Source of the DNA: Paraburkholderia sp. IMGN_8
GTDB lineage: Bacteria; Pseudomonadota; Gammaproteobacteria; Burkholderiales; Burkholderiaceae
Length of the DNA stretch: 64,000 bases
Reading direction: 5' to 3'
Assembly: GCF_038050405.1 (NCBI RefSeq)
Contig: NZ_CP150901.1
Location: forward strand, 3,410,001-3,474,000
Of this stretch, positions 45,077 through 53,350 are shown piece after piece. The notes beneath the pieces were generated by a model. That model saw only the letters and a list, made by a program, of their open reading frames with translations, made no database searches and was not told the origin of the DNA. Position numbers and translations under genes: made by a program. Numbering within the stretch: the stretch's first letter is position 1; each line of letters starts with the position of its first letter.

Positions 45077-47020
45077 ATGTGGCGAATATTCCTGCTGGTG
45101 TGCATGGCCGGGGCAATTCAGGTGCATTGGAGCGGCGCGTATGCCGCAGCGCAGCGTAACGGCGCGGAGGCCGGCGTCGCGGCTGTGACGGCCGACCTGC
45201 CGGACAAAGACCATTCCCGGCGTATCGCGCTCGTAATCGGCAACGGCGCGTATGGCAACGACACAAATCCGCTTCGTGAGAATGCACCACGCGACGCCCA
45301 GGCGTTGCGCGATCAACTGCGCTCGCTCGGCTTCGACGTCATCATGCGTATCGACGCGACACCGCCGCAGATGCAACAGGCCATCGCCGAATTCCGCCAA
45401 CGTCTGCAGGCAGGCGGTGTCGGGCTCTTCTATTTCGCGGGACATGGCATGCAAGCCGGCGGGCAGACGCTGTTGATCCCGGCCGGCATCGACATGCGCT
45501 CACCGGCGCGGCTGATTGGCAAAGGCGTCGACTTGCGCACCGTGTTGCAAGCGATGCGCGCGCCGCGCGCCGATCCGTTGAATCTCGTGATCCTCGATAC
45601 GTGCCTGAACGATCCGTTCGCGGCTCACGCAACGCCCGGCGCGTATGCGCTTCCCGGCAATACGCTGCTTGCTTACGCAACAGCGCCGGGCGGCTTTGCA
45701 GCAGACGGCGTGCGTCATGGCGTCTATACGAGCGCATTGCTGCGTGCCCTTGCCGACGCTCCGTCGCAGAATCTCGCTGGCTTGTTTCAACGCATCGCGG
45801 CAGAGGTTCACAAGGACACCGGTGGTGAGCAAAGCCCATGGATGGTTTCATCGTTGTCCAGGGCTTTTCGTTTGACCGTGTCTTCGTTCGGCTTCGCAGC
45901 CGCGCAGCTCACGGCCGCCACACTCGTTGAACCGGTTGTCAGGTTGCACAGCCGCGGCATCCTGCCGAAGGACAGCAGCGAGCAATACGAAATCACGTTC
46001 TGGAATTCGATCAAGGACAGCAACTACCCGAGCGACTACGAAGCCTATCTGAAGGCCTATCCGAATGGCCGCTTTGCCGCGCTCGCCCATGCGCGCATCG
46101 ACCGGTTGCGCGCCGCCGCGCCAACGAGCGCGCCCGCGCCGGCACCGCAAGCCGCGCGGCCAGCCGCGCCTGCCAGCGCAGCGCCGCCGGAACACCCGCG
46201 CTCGACGGCCACGCCAACACCCGTTGCGCCTACTCCCGCACCTGCAACCGCGCCTATCACCGCGCCGGCAGCCGCGCAAAAACCCGCAGCACGTCCAGCC
46301 AACGCCAACGAGAGCCGCGATTGCGCCACCTGTCCAATCATGATCGCCGTGCCGGCGGGCTCGTTCTCGATGGGTAGCAACACCGACGATCCCTCTGAGA
46401 AACCCGTCCATCACGTAACCATCGGCGCGCCGTTTGCGATCGGCAAATACGCGGTGACAGTCGAACAGTGGAACGCGTGCGCCGACGCCAACGCCTGTCA
46501 AAAGCTAACGCCCGAATCCAATTCCGTAAAGAACGCACCGGCACGCGACCTCAGCTGGGACGACGCGCAGCAGTACGTGAGATGGCTCAGCAAAGTGACC
46601 GGCAAAACGTATCGCTTGCCGACCGAGGCAGAATGGGAATACGCGGACCGCGGCGGCACCACCACGCAATACTGGTGGGGCGATCAGATGCGCAAGGGCA
46701 ACGCCAATTGCAAGGATTGCGGCGAGCCGTGGCACAAGGAAGGCCCCGAGAGCGTCGGCTCGTTCGCGCCGAATCCACTCGGCCTGTACGACATGAACGG
46801 CAGCGTCTGGGAGTGGGTTGGCGATTGCTGGCACAACTCGTACCAGAGCGCACCCACCGACGGCCATGCGTGGGATACGCCAGGCTGCGAGATGCGCGTG
46901 ATTCGCGGTGGCTCGTGGCGCGAAGGCGCGAATTACATGCTCAGCGCGACGCGCTTCAAATACAGCGCGAGCGTGCGCCAGTCGCAGGACGGCTTCAGGG
47001 TCGTCAAGGAACTCAAGTGA
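45077..47020 (+). CDS. Caspase-like (C14) protease fused to an FGE/SUMF1 domain
   Basis: A 647-residue exported protein. After a signal peptide (1-24) comes a caspase-fold domain (about 45-270) with catalytic His in FYFAGHGMQ and Cys in [10 protein letters not shown] linker with [20 protein letters not shown], a long Pro/Ala-rich stretch (about 350-410) and a C-terminal formylglycine-generating-enzyme-like domain (about 415-647; [33 protein letters not shown]) follow. Caspase-FGE fusions are known but functionally obscure. It lies between the DUF4399 pair and the kinase gene. A TTG six bases upstream is an alternative start. Confidence 0.88.
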   Translation: MWRIFLLVCMAGAIQVHWSGAYAAAQRNGAEAGVAAVTADLPDKDHSRRIALVIGNGAYGNDTNPLRENAPRDAQALRDQLRSLGFDVIMRIDATPPQMQQAIAEFRQRLQAGGVGLFYFAGHGMQAGGQTLLIPAGIDMRSPARLIGKGVDLRTVLQAMRAPRADPLNLVILDTCLNDPFAAHATPGAYALPGNTLLAYATAPGGFAADGVRHGVYTSALLRALADAPSQNLAGLFQRIAAEVHKDTGGEQSPWMVSSLSRAFRLTVSSFGFAAAQLTAATLVEPVVRLHSRGILPKDSSEQYEITFWNSIKDSNYPSDYEAYLKAYPNGRFAALAHARIDRLRAAAPTSAPAPAPQAARPAAPASAAPPEHPRSTATPTPVAPTPAPATAPITAPAAAQKPAARPANANESRDCATCPIMIAVPAGSFSMGSNTDDPSEKPVHHVTIGAPFAIGKYAVTVEQWNACADANACQKLTPESNSVKNAPARDLSWDDAQQYVRWLSKVTGKTYRLPTEAEWEYADRGGTTTQYWWGDQMRKGNANCKDCGEPWHKEGPESVGSFAPNPLGLYDMNGSVWEWVGDCWHNSYQSAPTDGHAWDTPGCEMRVIRGGSWREGANYMLSATRFKYSASVRQSQDGFRVVKELK

Positions 47021-47051
47021 TTCAGGTGCCGCGGATGAACTTGCGCACGAA

Positions 47052-49202
47052 TCAGGGCGCGCGCGGCTTCGTCGTGATCTGCGCAAAATCGGCGACGACG
47101 TGGTCCTGACCGTACTTGCCGGCGATTTGCGCAAGGCGCGTGTCGAGCGCGCGCAGATAGTCGGCGTGCGCTTCGCTCTCCGGCCGCGGCTTGTCGAATA
47201 GCGGCGCCGGCGTAATCAACAACACCACCATCTCCGTTCCGAACGGCTTCGAAATGATCCAGTCGCCCGCGCTGCCGATCGTCGCGGCGTAGCGCGGCGG
47301 CGCCTGATTGTCCTTCGCGCGCGGGCTCGGCACCATATGCACGACGCTGCCGTCGAGCTGGTAGTAGTCGAGGTTCACGTACGAGTCGTAAGCAGGCGTC
47401 GTCACGTCGACGACGAGCGGATCGCCTTCACTCAACTGGCCGCCGGGCGGGCGCACATGCAGCGCCGCGACGTGGCCGGCTTGCCAGTTGCGGGTCCAGT
47501 ACGGAGCGAGCGCTTTGATCGTGTCGCATTTGTCGTCGGCGAGCGGCTCGACTTCGAGCGCGAGCGTGTCGACGCCCGGCAGTGCGGCCAGCGTGTCCTT
47601 CAGATGTGCGGCGCCGTAGCGTTGCGAGACGTAGCCGCGCACCGTCAATGAGTGGTCGTGTGCCGAACCGGCCAGCGCCGAACATGGAACCTGCGCCAGT
47701 ACCGGCGCCACGGCGGCTAACGTAAGCGCCGGCTTGGGCGCGGGCGGGGGTTGCGCGACGGGTGGCGCTGCGGGCGGCCCGGCAGTTGGAGCCGGCTCAG
47801 GCGTGCTCGCCACCGTTGCCGTGGACACAGGCGGTGCCGCCGAAGCCGCCTGATCCGCTAAAGGCTGCGAAGCCGATGTAACCGCCGGCGTCCCGCCTTG
47901 CCGGTCCTGCGACGACCGGAACGCCAACACGCCGACAACCGCCGTGCACAACACAGCCAAACTCGCGAAGCCCACCTTCACCCACATCCCCGACTTCTCG
48001 GCACGCGCTTCGTTATCGAACTCCGCGATGAAGCGCGCCACGCTCGGCATGCGCGTGTTGCGATCGAACGAAAGCGCCGCGCGCAACGCGCGCCATTGTT
48101 TCGTGTCGAGATTGGCGGGCCGCTGCGGTTTGAAATCCGCACTGCGCGCCTGCGTCGCCGACAGTCGATCGAAGGGGTGGTGGCCGGTCAACAGCTCGTA
48201 GGTGATGCAGCCGAGCGCATAGATGTCGTCGCGCGGGTCTGGCTCGAGATGTTCCAGCATTTCCGGACTCGCGTACGCGGGCGTCAACGCGCCGAGGCTG
48301 CCGGGATCGAAGACGGTTGCGTCGGTCTCCTCCTCCGGCCGCTGGAAGACGCGCGCGATGCCGAAGTCGATCACCTTCACTTCCGCGCTGGTCGTCAGGA
48401 ACACGTTGGCGGGTTTGAAATCGCAATGCACGAAGCCGTGTTCGTGCGCATAGGCGAGCGCATTGCACATGCCGCGCACGATCGGCAGCGCGGCGCGCAC
48501 CGGCATGCCTTTGTAGCCGGGCGTGCGCAACAACAGGCTCAACGGCTTGCCGGTCAGATACTCCATCGTCAGGTAGACGATCGGCCCATCGCGGTCGAAG
48601 TCGTACACCGTGATGATGTTGCGATGCGCCAGCACCTGCGCCTTGCGCGCCTCGCGTTGCAGCGCGACGAGCGAGTTCGGGTTGCCGCGGAACTGCAAGT
48701 TGAGCACCTTGATTGCGACATACGGCTTGCGATCCGAAGCTTCGAGCTTGCGCAGATCGAGCGCCTTGTACACCGTGCCCATCCCGCCGACGCCCAGACA
48801 TTCCTCGAGAACGAAGCGGTTATTCAGCGTGTCGCCGGTGCCTTTGACCTGGTCGTGCCCCGAGGGGTTGATCCCGCCTGCCGCGCCTGCGGCGTTCGAT
48901 GAGCTCGAGGCGCTCGCGGAACTCGCAGACGACTCGGACGGAATCTCGATCGCCGTCTGCAGGCCGGTTTCCTCGCCGCCCGCCGCCACGTTGGAGACAC
49001 GCAACTGTTCGATCCGCCGCCGCACTTCCGCGTACAGATCGTCGGGCAGCGGGGTTTTGCGATGTGCGGTGCCAAGCACCTCCAGCAGCTGCGTCGGACC
49101 GAGCCCTTCGGTCGTCAACGTGCTGTCGAGTTGAGCAACGAACTCGTCGCGTGACAGCTCGCCGCTCTGAAAGTCGCGAATCACATGCGCAAGGCTAGCC
49201 AT
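47052..49202 (-). CDS. Transmembrane Hanks-type serine/threonine kinase (PpkA-like)
   Basis: A 716-residue kinase. After a ~130-residue N-terminal region comes the kinase domain (about 135-400): GVGGMGTVYKA loop, VAIKVLN lysine, FVHCDFKPANVF catalytic loop, VIDFGIARVF and YASPEMLEH. One membrane helix (about 415-435), a Pro-rich linker and an extracytoplasmic part with a DUF4384-like domain (GDPLVVDVTTPAYDSYVNLD) follow. In the catalytic loop the usual Arg before Asp is Cys (HCD), a non-RD form. With the PP2C phosphatase and FHA protein it makes a threonine-phosphorylation circuit. Confidence 0.93.
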   Translation of the reverse strand: MASLAHVIRDFQSGELSRDEFVAQLDSTLTTEGLGPTQLLEVLGTAHRKTPLPDDLYAEVRRRIEQLRVSNVAAGGEETGLQTAIEIPSESSASSASASSSSNAAGAAGGINPSGHDQVKGTGDTLNNRFVLEECLGVGGMGTVYKALDLRKLEASDRKPYVAIKVLNLQFRGNPNSLVALQREARKAQVLAHRNIITVYDFDRDGPIVYLTMEYLTGKPLSLLLRTPGYKGMPVRAALPIVRGMCNALAYAHEHGFVHCDFKPANVFLTTSAEVKVIDFGIARVFQRPEEETDATVFDPGSLGALTPAYASPEMLEHLEPDPRDDIYALGCITYELLTGHHPFDRLSATQARSADFKPQRPANLDTKQWRALRAALSFDRNTRMPSVARFIAEFDNEARAEKSGMWVKVGFASLAVLCTAVVGVLAFRSSQDRQGGTPAVTSASQPLADQAASAAPPVSTATVASTPEPAPTAGPPAAPPVAQPPPAPKPALTLAAVAPVLAQVPCSALAGSAHDHSLTVRGYVSQRYGAAHLKDTLAALPGVDTLALEVEPLADDKCDTIKALAPYWTRNWQAGHVAALHVRPPGGQLSEGDPLVVDVTTPAYDSYVNLDYYQLDGSVVHMVPSPRAKDNQAPPRYAATIGSAGDWIISKPFGTEMVVLLITPAPLFDKPRPESEAHADYLRALDTRLAQIAGKYGQDHVVADFAQITTKPRAP

Positions 49203-49480
49203 TTTTGCGAAGTGCCGCCGCTGCCGTTGGACCGGGTCGCATGCGACCGGAGCCAGTCGGGCTAGTAAAAAACCTGTCGTAACCAGTTACATGTGCCGCT
49301 TCGATACTAGCCCCGGACCCACGCTTTCGCAAACCAGGATTGCCCCGCTGCGGGCACGCCATATCGATGTCGCGAGATATCCAACAGCATGCGGCGCCCT
49401 GTTGGGCGCGCGCCATCATCCACGGATCGCGCGCTTCGCCCCGATCATGCCCGTCTTCCGCGTACCCTTGGAGAATCACC

Positions 49481-49627
49481 ATGTCATCCCTCATGATTCG
49501 CGATCTGTCCCGCACCCGCAAGCTCGACCGCCACACGATGCAAGCTGTGGTCGGCGGCACCGTCAGCAGCGTGCCCGGCCTACCGTCGGTGGCAGGCCTT
49601 GGCGGCATCGTCAACGTCAACGTTTGA
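49481..49627 (+). CDS. Double-glycine-leader peptide 3 (short core)
   Basis: A 48-residue precursor. The 26-residue leader (MSSLMIRDLS to AVVGG) aligns without gaps with the other three. The core is only 22 residues, TVSSVPGLPSVAGLGG then IVNVNV, hydrophobic and Gly-rich. TTGGAG precedes the ATG. I see no convincing -24/-12 promoter for it. It is divergent from the kinase gene and 200 bases before peptide 4. Confidence 0.75.
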   Translation: MSSLMIRDLSRTRKLDRHTMQAVVGGTVSSVPGLPSVAGLGGIVNVNV

Positions 49628-49827
49628 CGCCGCGCAGTAGCGAAGGACTGGGGAACTTCCCTACTGCAGATTGTTGGTATGCAACAGGCGGGCCGCAAGC
49701 AGATTTCCTATACTGGTAGGTGCGAGGAGACCTCAGCACACTTTCACGACTCGACCCGGGCGGCCGCCGAACCATCGCTCCATCGAAGCGAACCGGCGGC
49801 CGACTCGTGTTCTTCTCTGGAGCCACC

Positions 49828-50046
49828 ATGGCAAAGCTCGTCATCAAGAACCTCACCGAGAGCGTCGAACTTGACCGCCAGGCCATGGCTGCAATCGTCG
49901 GCGGAGCGCGGATCGGTGCGCGCTTGAGTTTTGCCGCGCAACCGGCGCCAGGCTCACCGCGCGTCGTCGAGTTTCCACCGGGTTTTCCCGCAGCGCACCA
50001 GGCAATCGCCGACATGGCTGTGCCGCGCAAACCGTCGCGCGGCTAG
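49828..50046 (+). CDS. Double-glycine-leader peptide 4 (Pro-rich core)
   Basis: A 72-residue precursor with the shared leader (MAKLVIKNLT to AAIVGG) and a 46-residue core that is Pro/Ala-rich and cationic (ARIGARLSFAAQPAPGSPRV). CTGGAG precedes the ATG. A weak -24/-12-like match lies upstream (GG at 49676-49677, GC at 49688-49689). A terminator-like hairpin follows the stop codon. Confidence 0.75.
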   Translation: MAKLVIKNLTESVELDRQAMAAIVGGARIGARLSFAAQPAPGSPRVVEFPPGFPAAHQAIADMAVPRKPSRG

Positions 50047-50069
50047 ACTCCGGCCCGGACGTTCGCATG

Positions 50070-50098
50070 AACGGCACGCGCTCGACTCGCGTGCCGTT
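50070..50098 (+). terminator. Terminator hairpin after peptide gene 4
   Basis: Perfect 11-bp stem (AACGGCACGCG / CGCGTGCCGTT) with a 7-base loop, 23 bases after the peptide stop, followed by a T-rich stretch. Confidence 0.75.
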
Positions 50099-50541
50099 TG
50101 CGTTTGTTCCGCACCAGATTAAGCATCTGTGCGGCGGCCGCTCCGTCGTCACTATCGACAATGGCGCCCAAGGCCACGTCGACGACGGGGACATCAACAC
50201 CGCCATTTTCGAAGGCCGTATTAAAGGATCCTTCCTGTAGGACGCGCGAGACGCCCGTAATTGGAAACAAACGGCCCCTCCACGCTTTTTTCACGGAGGG
50301 GTCATTGTTTAATAGGCCTATTGAATGTCCGCGTGCGGCGACGATAGCCGCTGCCCCGTCAACTATGATGGTTAAGACGCCACGTGGTCTTATGACGCTC
50401 GCGAACAGCGCATGCTGTTCTTCTTGCAGCGTGCTGGCGCAGAAGCGTCGCAACACGCGTCATACATAAGCGCCGCGCAACGCTTGCGACGATGGCAGCC
50501 CACCACGAGCCGGCATCGCCAATTCACATTGGAGATCCGCA
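50099..50541. other. Intergenic region between the peptide locus and the DUF3303 gene
   Basis: About 440 bases. It holds a 7-bp GC stem (50275-50281 with 50295-50301) around a T-rich loop and a 12-bp perfect palindrome AATAGGCCTATT at 50311-50322. A 57-codon frame (50067-50240) overlaps the hairpin before it and is not believed to be a gene. Confidence 0.5.
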
Positions 50542-50826
50542 ATGAAATTCATCGTGCAATGGAATGGCCTGCCGTCGGCGGAACTGTCCGTGATCGAGCG
50601 CTTCATGAAAACCGGCGGCAAGCCACCGGAAGGCGTCAAATTGCTCGGGCGCTGGCACGCGACCGGCGGCTTGCATGGCGTCGCGATCGTCGAAGCGGAC
50701 GATACGCGCCCGCTCGCGACGATGGCGCTCGAATGGGGCGATCTATTGTCGATGACCATCTCACCGGCAATGACTGACGAAGATCTGGGTGCTGTATTGG
50801 CCGCAGATCAGGCAGCGCGCAAATAA
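50542..50826 (+). CDS. DUF3303-family small protein
   Basis: A 94-residue protein beginning MKFIVQWNGLPSAE with GRWHATGGLHGVAIVEADD, typical of the DUF3303 ferredoxin-like fold. Function is unknown and no signal peptide is seen. TTGGAGAT precedes the ATG. It lies 41 bases before the efflux pump gene and is probably transcribed with it. Confidence 0.8.
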   Translation: MKFIVQWNGLPSAELSVIERFMKTGGKPPEGVKLLGRWHATGGLHGVAIVEADDTRPLATMALEWGDLLSMTISPAMTDEDLGAVLAADQAARK

Positions 50827-50867
50827 ACACACCAATACGTCCGTCTTCACTTGCCGTGGAGGACGTC

Positions 50868-52505
50868 ATGACGCCGGATCAGGCCACGCCGCTTCCCAGC
50901 GGACAGTTGCTGCCGTTTCGCGAATCGCTGCTGGCGATGCTCGGCATTGCGTTCGTCGCGATGCTGGTCGCGCTCGACCAGACCATCGTCGGCACCGCGC
51001 TGCCACGTATCGTCGCGGATCTGAAGGGCTTCGACCTGTACGCGTGGGTCGCGACGTCGTACTTGCTGGCGTCGGTGATCACGATTCCGATCTTCGGCCG
51101 CCTCGGCGATCTGTTCGGCCGCAAACCGTTTCTGATCGCCGCCATCGTGTTGTTCACCTGTGCATCGGTGCTGTGCGGGGTCGCCACCAGCATGCTGTTC
51201 CTTGTGATTGCGCGCGGCGTGCAAGGTATCGGCGGCGGCATTCTGATCGGCACGGTATTCGCCACCGTTGCCGATCTGTTCCCCAATCCGAAGCTGCGAC
51301 TGCGCTGGCTGGTGTTCGTGACGTCCGCGTTCGGCGTGGCCAATATGGTCGGCCCGACGCTCGGCGGCATGCTGACGCAATACAGCGGCTGGCGGCTGGT
51401 GTTCTTCGTCAACGTGCCGGTCGGTCTGGTGTCGCTGCTGTTCGTGCGGCGCTTTCTGCCGCCGCTGCGTCACCTGCGGCGTAGCGGTCCAGTGCGGCTC
51501 GACTGGCTCGGCGCATGTGTACTGGCCGTTACGTTCGGTTCGCTGCAATTGCTGATCGAGTTATTTCCAAGGCAGGGCGTCAGCACGATGACTGTCGTGT
51601 TGAGCATTGTGGCGGCGATCTGCGGGCTGACGCTCTGGTTGTGGGAGCGACGCATCGGCTACCCGATCATTCCAGTGGACATCCTGATGGATCGCAAGCT
51701 CGCCCCGCTCCTGGCGATGTCGGTGCTCGGCGGTTTTGCACTGTTTTCGCTGGTGTTTTACGTGCCGCTGCTGTTTCAGGGCGGCTATGCAATGTCTGCA
51801 CACGATTCGGGCATGCTGATCACGCCGTTGCTGCTCGGCACGACCATCGGCAGCGTCGTGAACAATCGTATCGTCACACGAATCCGTCGCGCGAATGCGA
51901 TCATGTATGCAGGCTTTGCGCTATCGGCGCTCGCGTGTCTGAGCGTGGTCGCGCTCAGGGGCAACGAGCCGCATCTGATCTGGATGTCGTGCATGGGTAT
52001 TAGCGGACTCGGACTCGGTCTGGTGGCGACTAGCCTGACGATCTGTTCACAACAAATCGTCGCGCGCGACCATCTCGGCGCCGCCACGGCGCTGCTGCAA
52101 TCGCTGCGCACGTTCGGCGGCATGCTTGGGACCGTGATGACGGGGGCGTTGCTCGGGCATCTGTACACGCGCGGCGTGCATCGATCGCTGGATTCGTATC
52201 AGGCGACGCAGTGGTTCAAATCGTTCGCCAGTCCGGAGTTGCTGGTGGACCGCGCGGAACAGGCGGCGTTGATCAATCGTCTGGTGAGTGCCGGCCATGC
52301 CGGCGACGCGATGATGAATTCCGCGCGCGACGCGCTGGTGCAGTCGATTCATATCGGCATTCTGGTGGCCGGCGCGGCCGCACTGATGGGTCTATGCCTC
52401 GCGTGGTTCGTGCCGCCCGTGAGGATCACTTATCCGGAAGCTGACCTGCTGACGGACGCGCAGGCGGAAGCGGACGCGTTGCCGGCGAGAAGTAACGCAC
52501 TATAG
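50868..52505 (+). CDS. MFS drug efflux pump, DHA2 (EmrB/QacA) family
   Basis: A 545-residue, 14-helix antiporter. DHA2 motifs include ALDQTIVGTALPRI (helix 1), GRLGDLFGRKPFL (loop 2-3) and the helix-5 region VGPTLGGMLTQYSGWRLVFFVNVPVG. It likely expels drugs or other hydrophobic compounds using the proton gradient. No EmrA-type adaptor or regulator is next to it. The ATG at 50868 has a GGAGG site. Confidence 0.92.
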   Translation: MTPDQATPLPSGQLLPFRESLLAMLGIAFVAMLVALDQTIVGTALPRIVADLKGFDLYAWVATSYLLASVITIPIFGRLGDLFGRKPFLIAAIVLFTCASVLCGVATSMLFLVIARGVQGIGGGILIGTVFATVADLFPNPKLRLRWLVFVTSAFGVANMVGPTLGGMLTQYSGWRLVFFVNVPVGLVSLLFVRRFLPPLRHLRRSGPVRLDWLGACVLAVTFGSLQLLIELFPRQGVSTMTVVLSIVAAICGLTLWLWERRIGYPIIPVDILMDRKLAPLLAMSVLGGFALFSLVFYVPLLFQGGYAMSAHDSGMLITPLLLGTTIGSVVNNRIVTRIRRANAIMYAGFALSALACLSVVALRGNEPHLIWMSCMGISGLGLGLVATSLTICSQQIVARDHLGAATALLQSLRTFGGMLGTVMTGALLGHLYTRGVHRSLDSYQATQWFKSFASPELLVDRAEQAALINRLVSAGHAGDAMMNSARDALVQSIHIGILVAGAAALMGLCLAWFVPPVRITYPEADLLTDAQAEADALPARSNAL

Positions 52506-52532
52506 ATCGGGACGCTGTTGCGGTGCTTATGT

Positions 52533-52685
52533 CTGTGTGCCTGCGGCGTTGGCCTTTCCTTGTTTTGTTATTGGTCTATTAGCGTTCCCCCTGTGCTGTC
52601 TGCCTGCTCGGCGCTTTTTAGCTGTGTGCCTACAGCGTTGGCCTTTCCTTGAATTGATATTGGTTTATTAGCGTTCCCCCTGTGC
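52533..52685 (+). repeat. Direct repeat, two 64-base copies
   Basis: Copies at 52533-52596 and 52622-52685 share TTGGCCTTTCCTTG and ATTAGCGTTCCCCCTGTGC with few differences. A third, inverted copy lies at about 54648-54706, so this sequence forms the outer edge of the larger inverted repeat that follows. Confidence 0.85.
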
Positions 52686-53350
52686 GGGGGAGCACCTACT
52701 TTTCTTTGCCGCCGCAAAGAAAAGTAGGCAAAAGAAAGCGGCTCAAACCGCTAATTTTTAAGCGGGTCCCCCGGCTTGGAGGGGATAGTGGAGCATCTGG
52801 AATCGGTGTTCTCGCACACTCCGCGTAAGTGACAAGGCAGTCATTCTTCCGGCGGCGCTGCGCGCGCCGTAGCGGTACTTCCCAACACCAATAGCAGATT
52901 GGCACCTCCGGCATCATCCTTCCCGCCTCGCACTGCGTGCTCGCCTGAACGGTCTGTCAGGCAAACCAGGGGCTTCGTTTTGGTTTGGTGGAGCCATCGG
53001 CTGCGCCTCGGCGAGGCGTTGAACTGTGGAAGTGCGAGCCACTTCGCTAAACGGAACGCAGTGGTGGAATTGCGGGTCACTGCGCCGAGCCAAACGCAGC
53101 CGCGAGTTACGCTAGCACAGCAAACGCGAGCCATGACGCTTGAACAACCGCAGGCACCGGAAGCGCCCGACGGTTTTATGAAGTACCGCGTCGGCACGCG
53201 CAGCGCCGCCGGAAGTATGACTGCCTTGTCACCAGCGCGGAGTGCGCGAGAACACCGATTCCAGATGCTCCACTACCTCCTCCAAGCCAGGGGACCCGCT
53301 TAAGAATTGGCGGTTTGAGCCGCTTTCTTTGCTTACTTTCTTTGCGGCGG
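52686..53350. repeat. Large imperfect inverted repeat (intergenic repeat element)
   Basis: The segment from about 52700 to 52880 recurs inverted at about 53175-53350. Shared blocks include AAAGCGGCTCAAACCG, GTGGAGCATCTGGAATCG and CTTCCGGCGGCGCTGCGCG. About 300 bases separate the arms and hold no convincing gene. Elements of this kind are, to my knowledge, frequent between Burkholderiales genes. The right arm is interrupted by an insertion sequence at 53351. Confidence 0.8.

Noticed and set aside
49347..49360. A -24/-12-like match upstream of the kinase gene
   Set aside because: TGGCGTG is acceptable but the -12 box (GCAGC) departs from TTGC; with this GC content a chance match is likely.
29637..50046. 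Interpretation of the locus as a type VI secretion cluster
   Set aside because: The kinase, phosphatase and FHA genes fit, but there is no tssB/C, hcp, vgrG, clpV, tssJ-M or other structural gene; the transport genes are type I.
50067..50240. A 57-codon frame after peptide gene 4, containing a Gly-Gly pair
   Set aside because: It overlaps the terminator hairpin, has no ribosome site, and its N-terminal part lacks the shared leader residues (no Leu-Asp at 15-16, no Met20), so it is not a fifth peptide.
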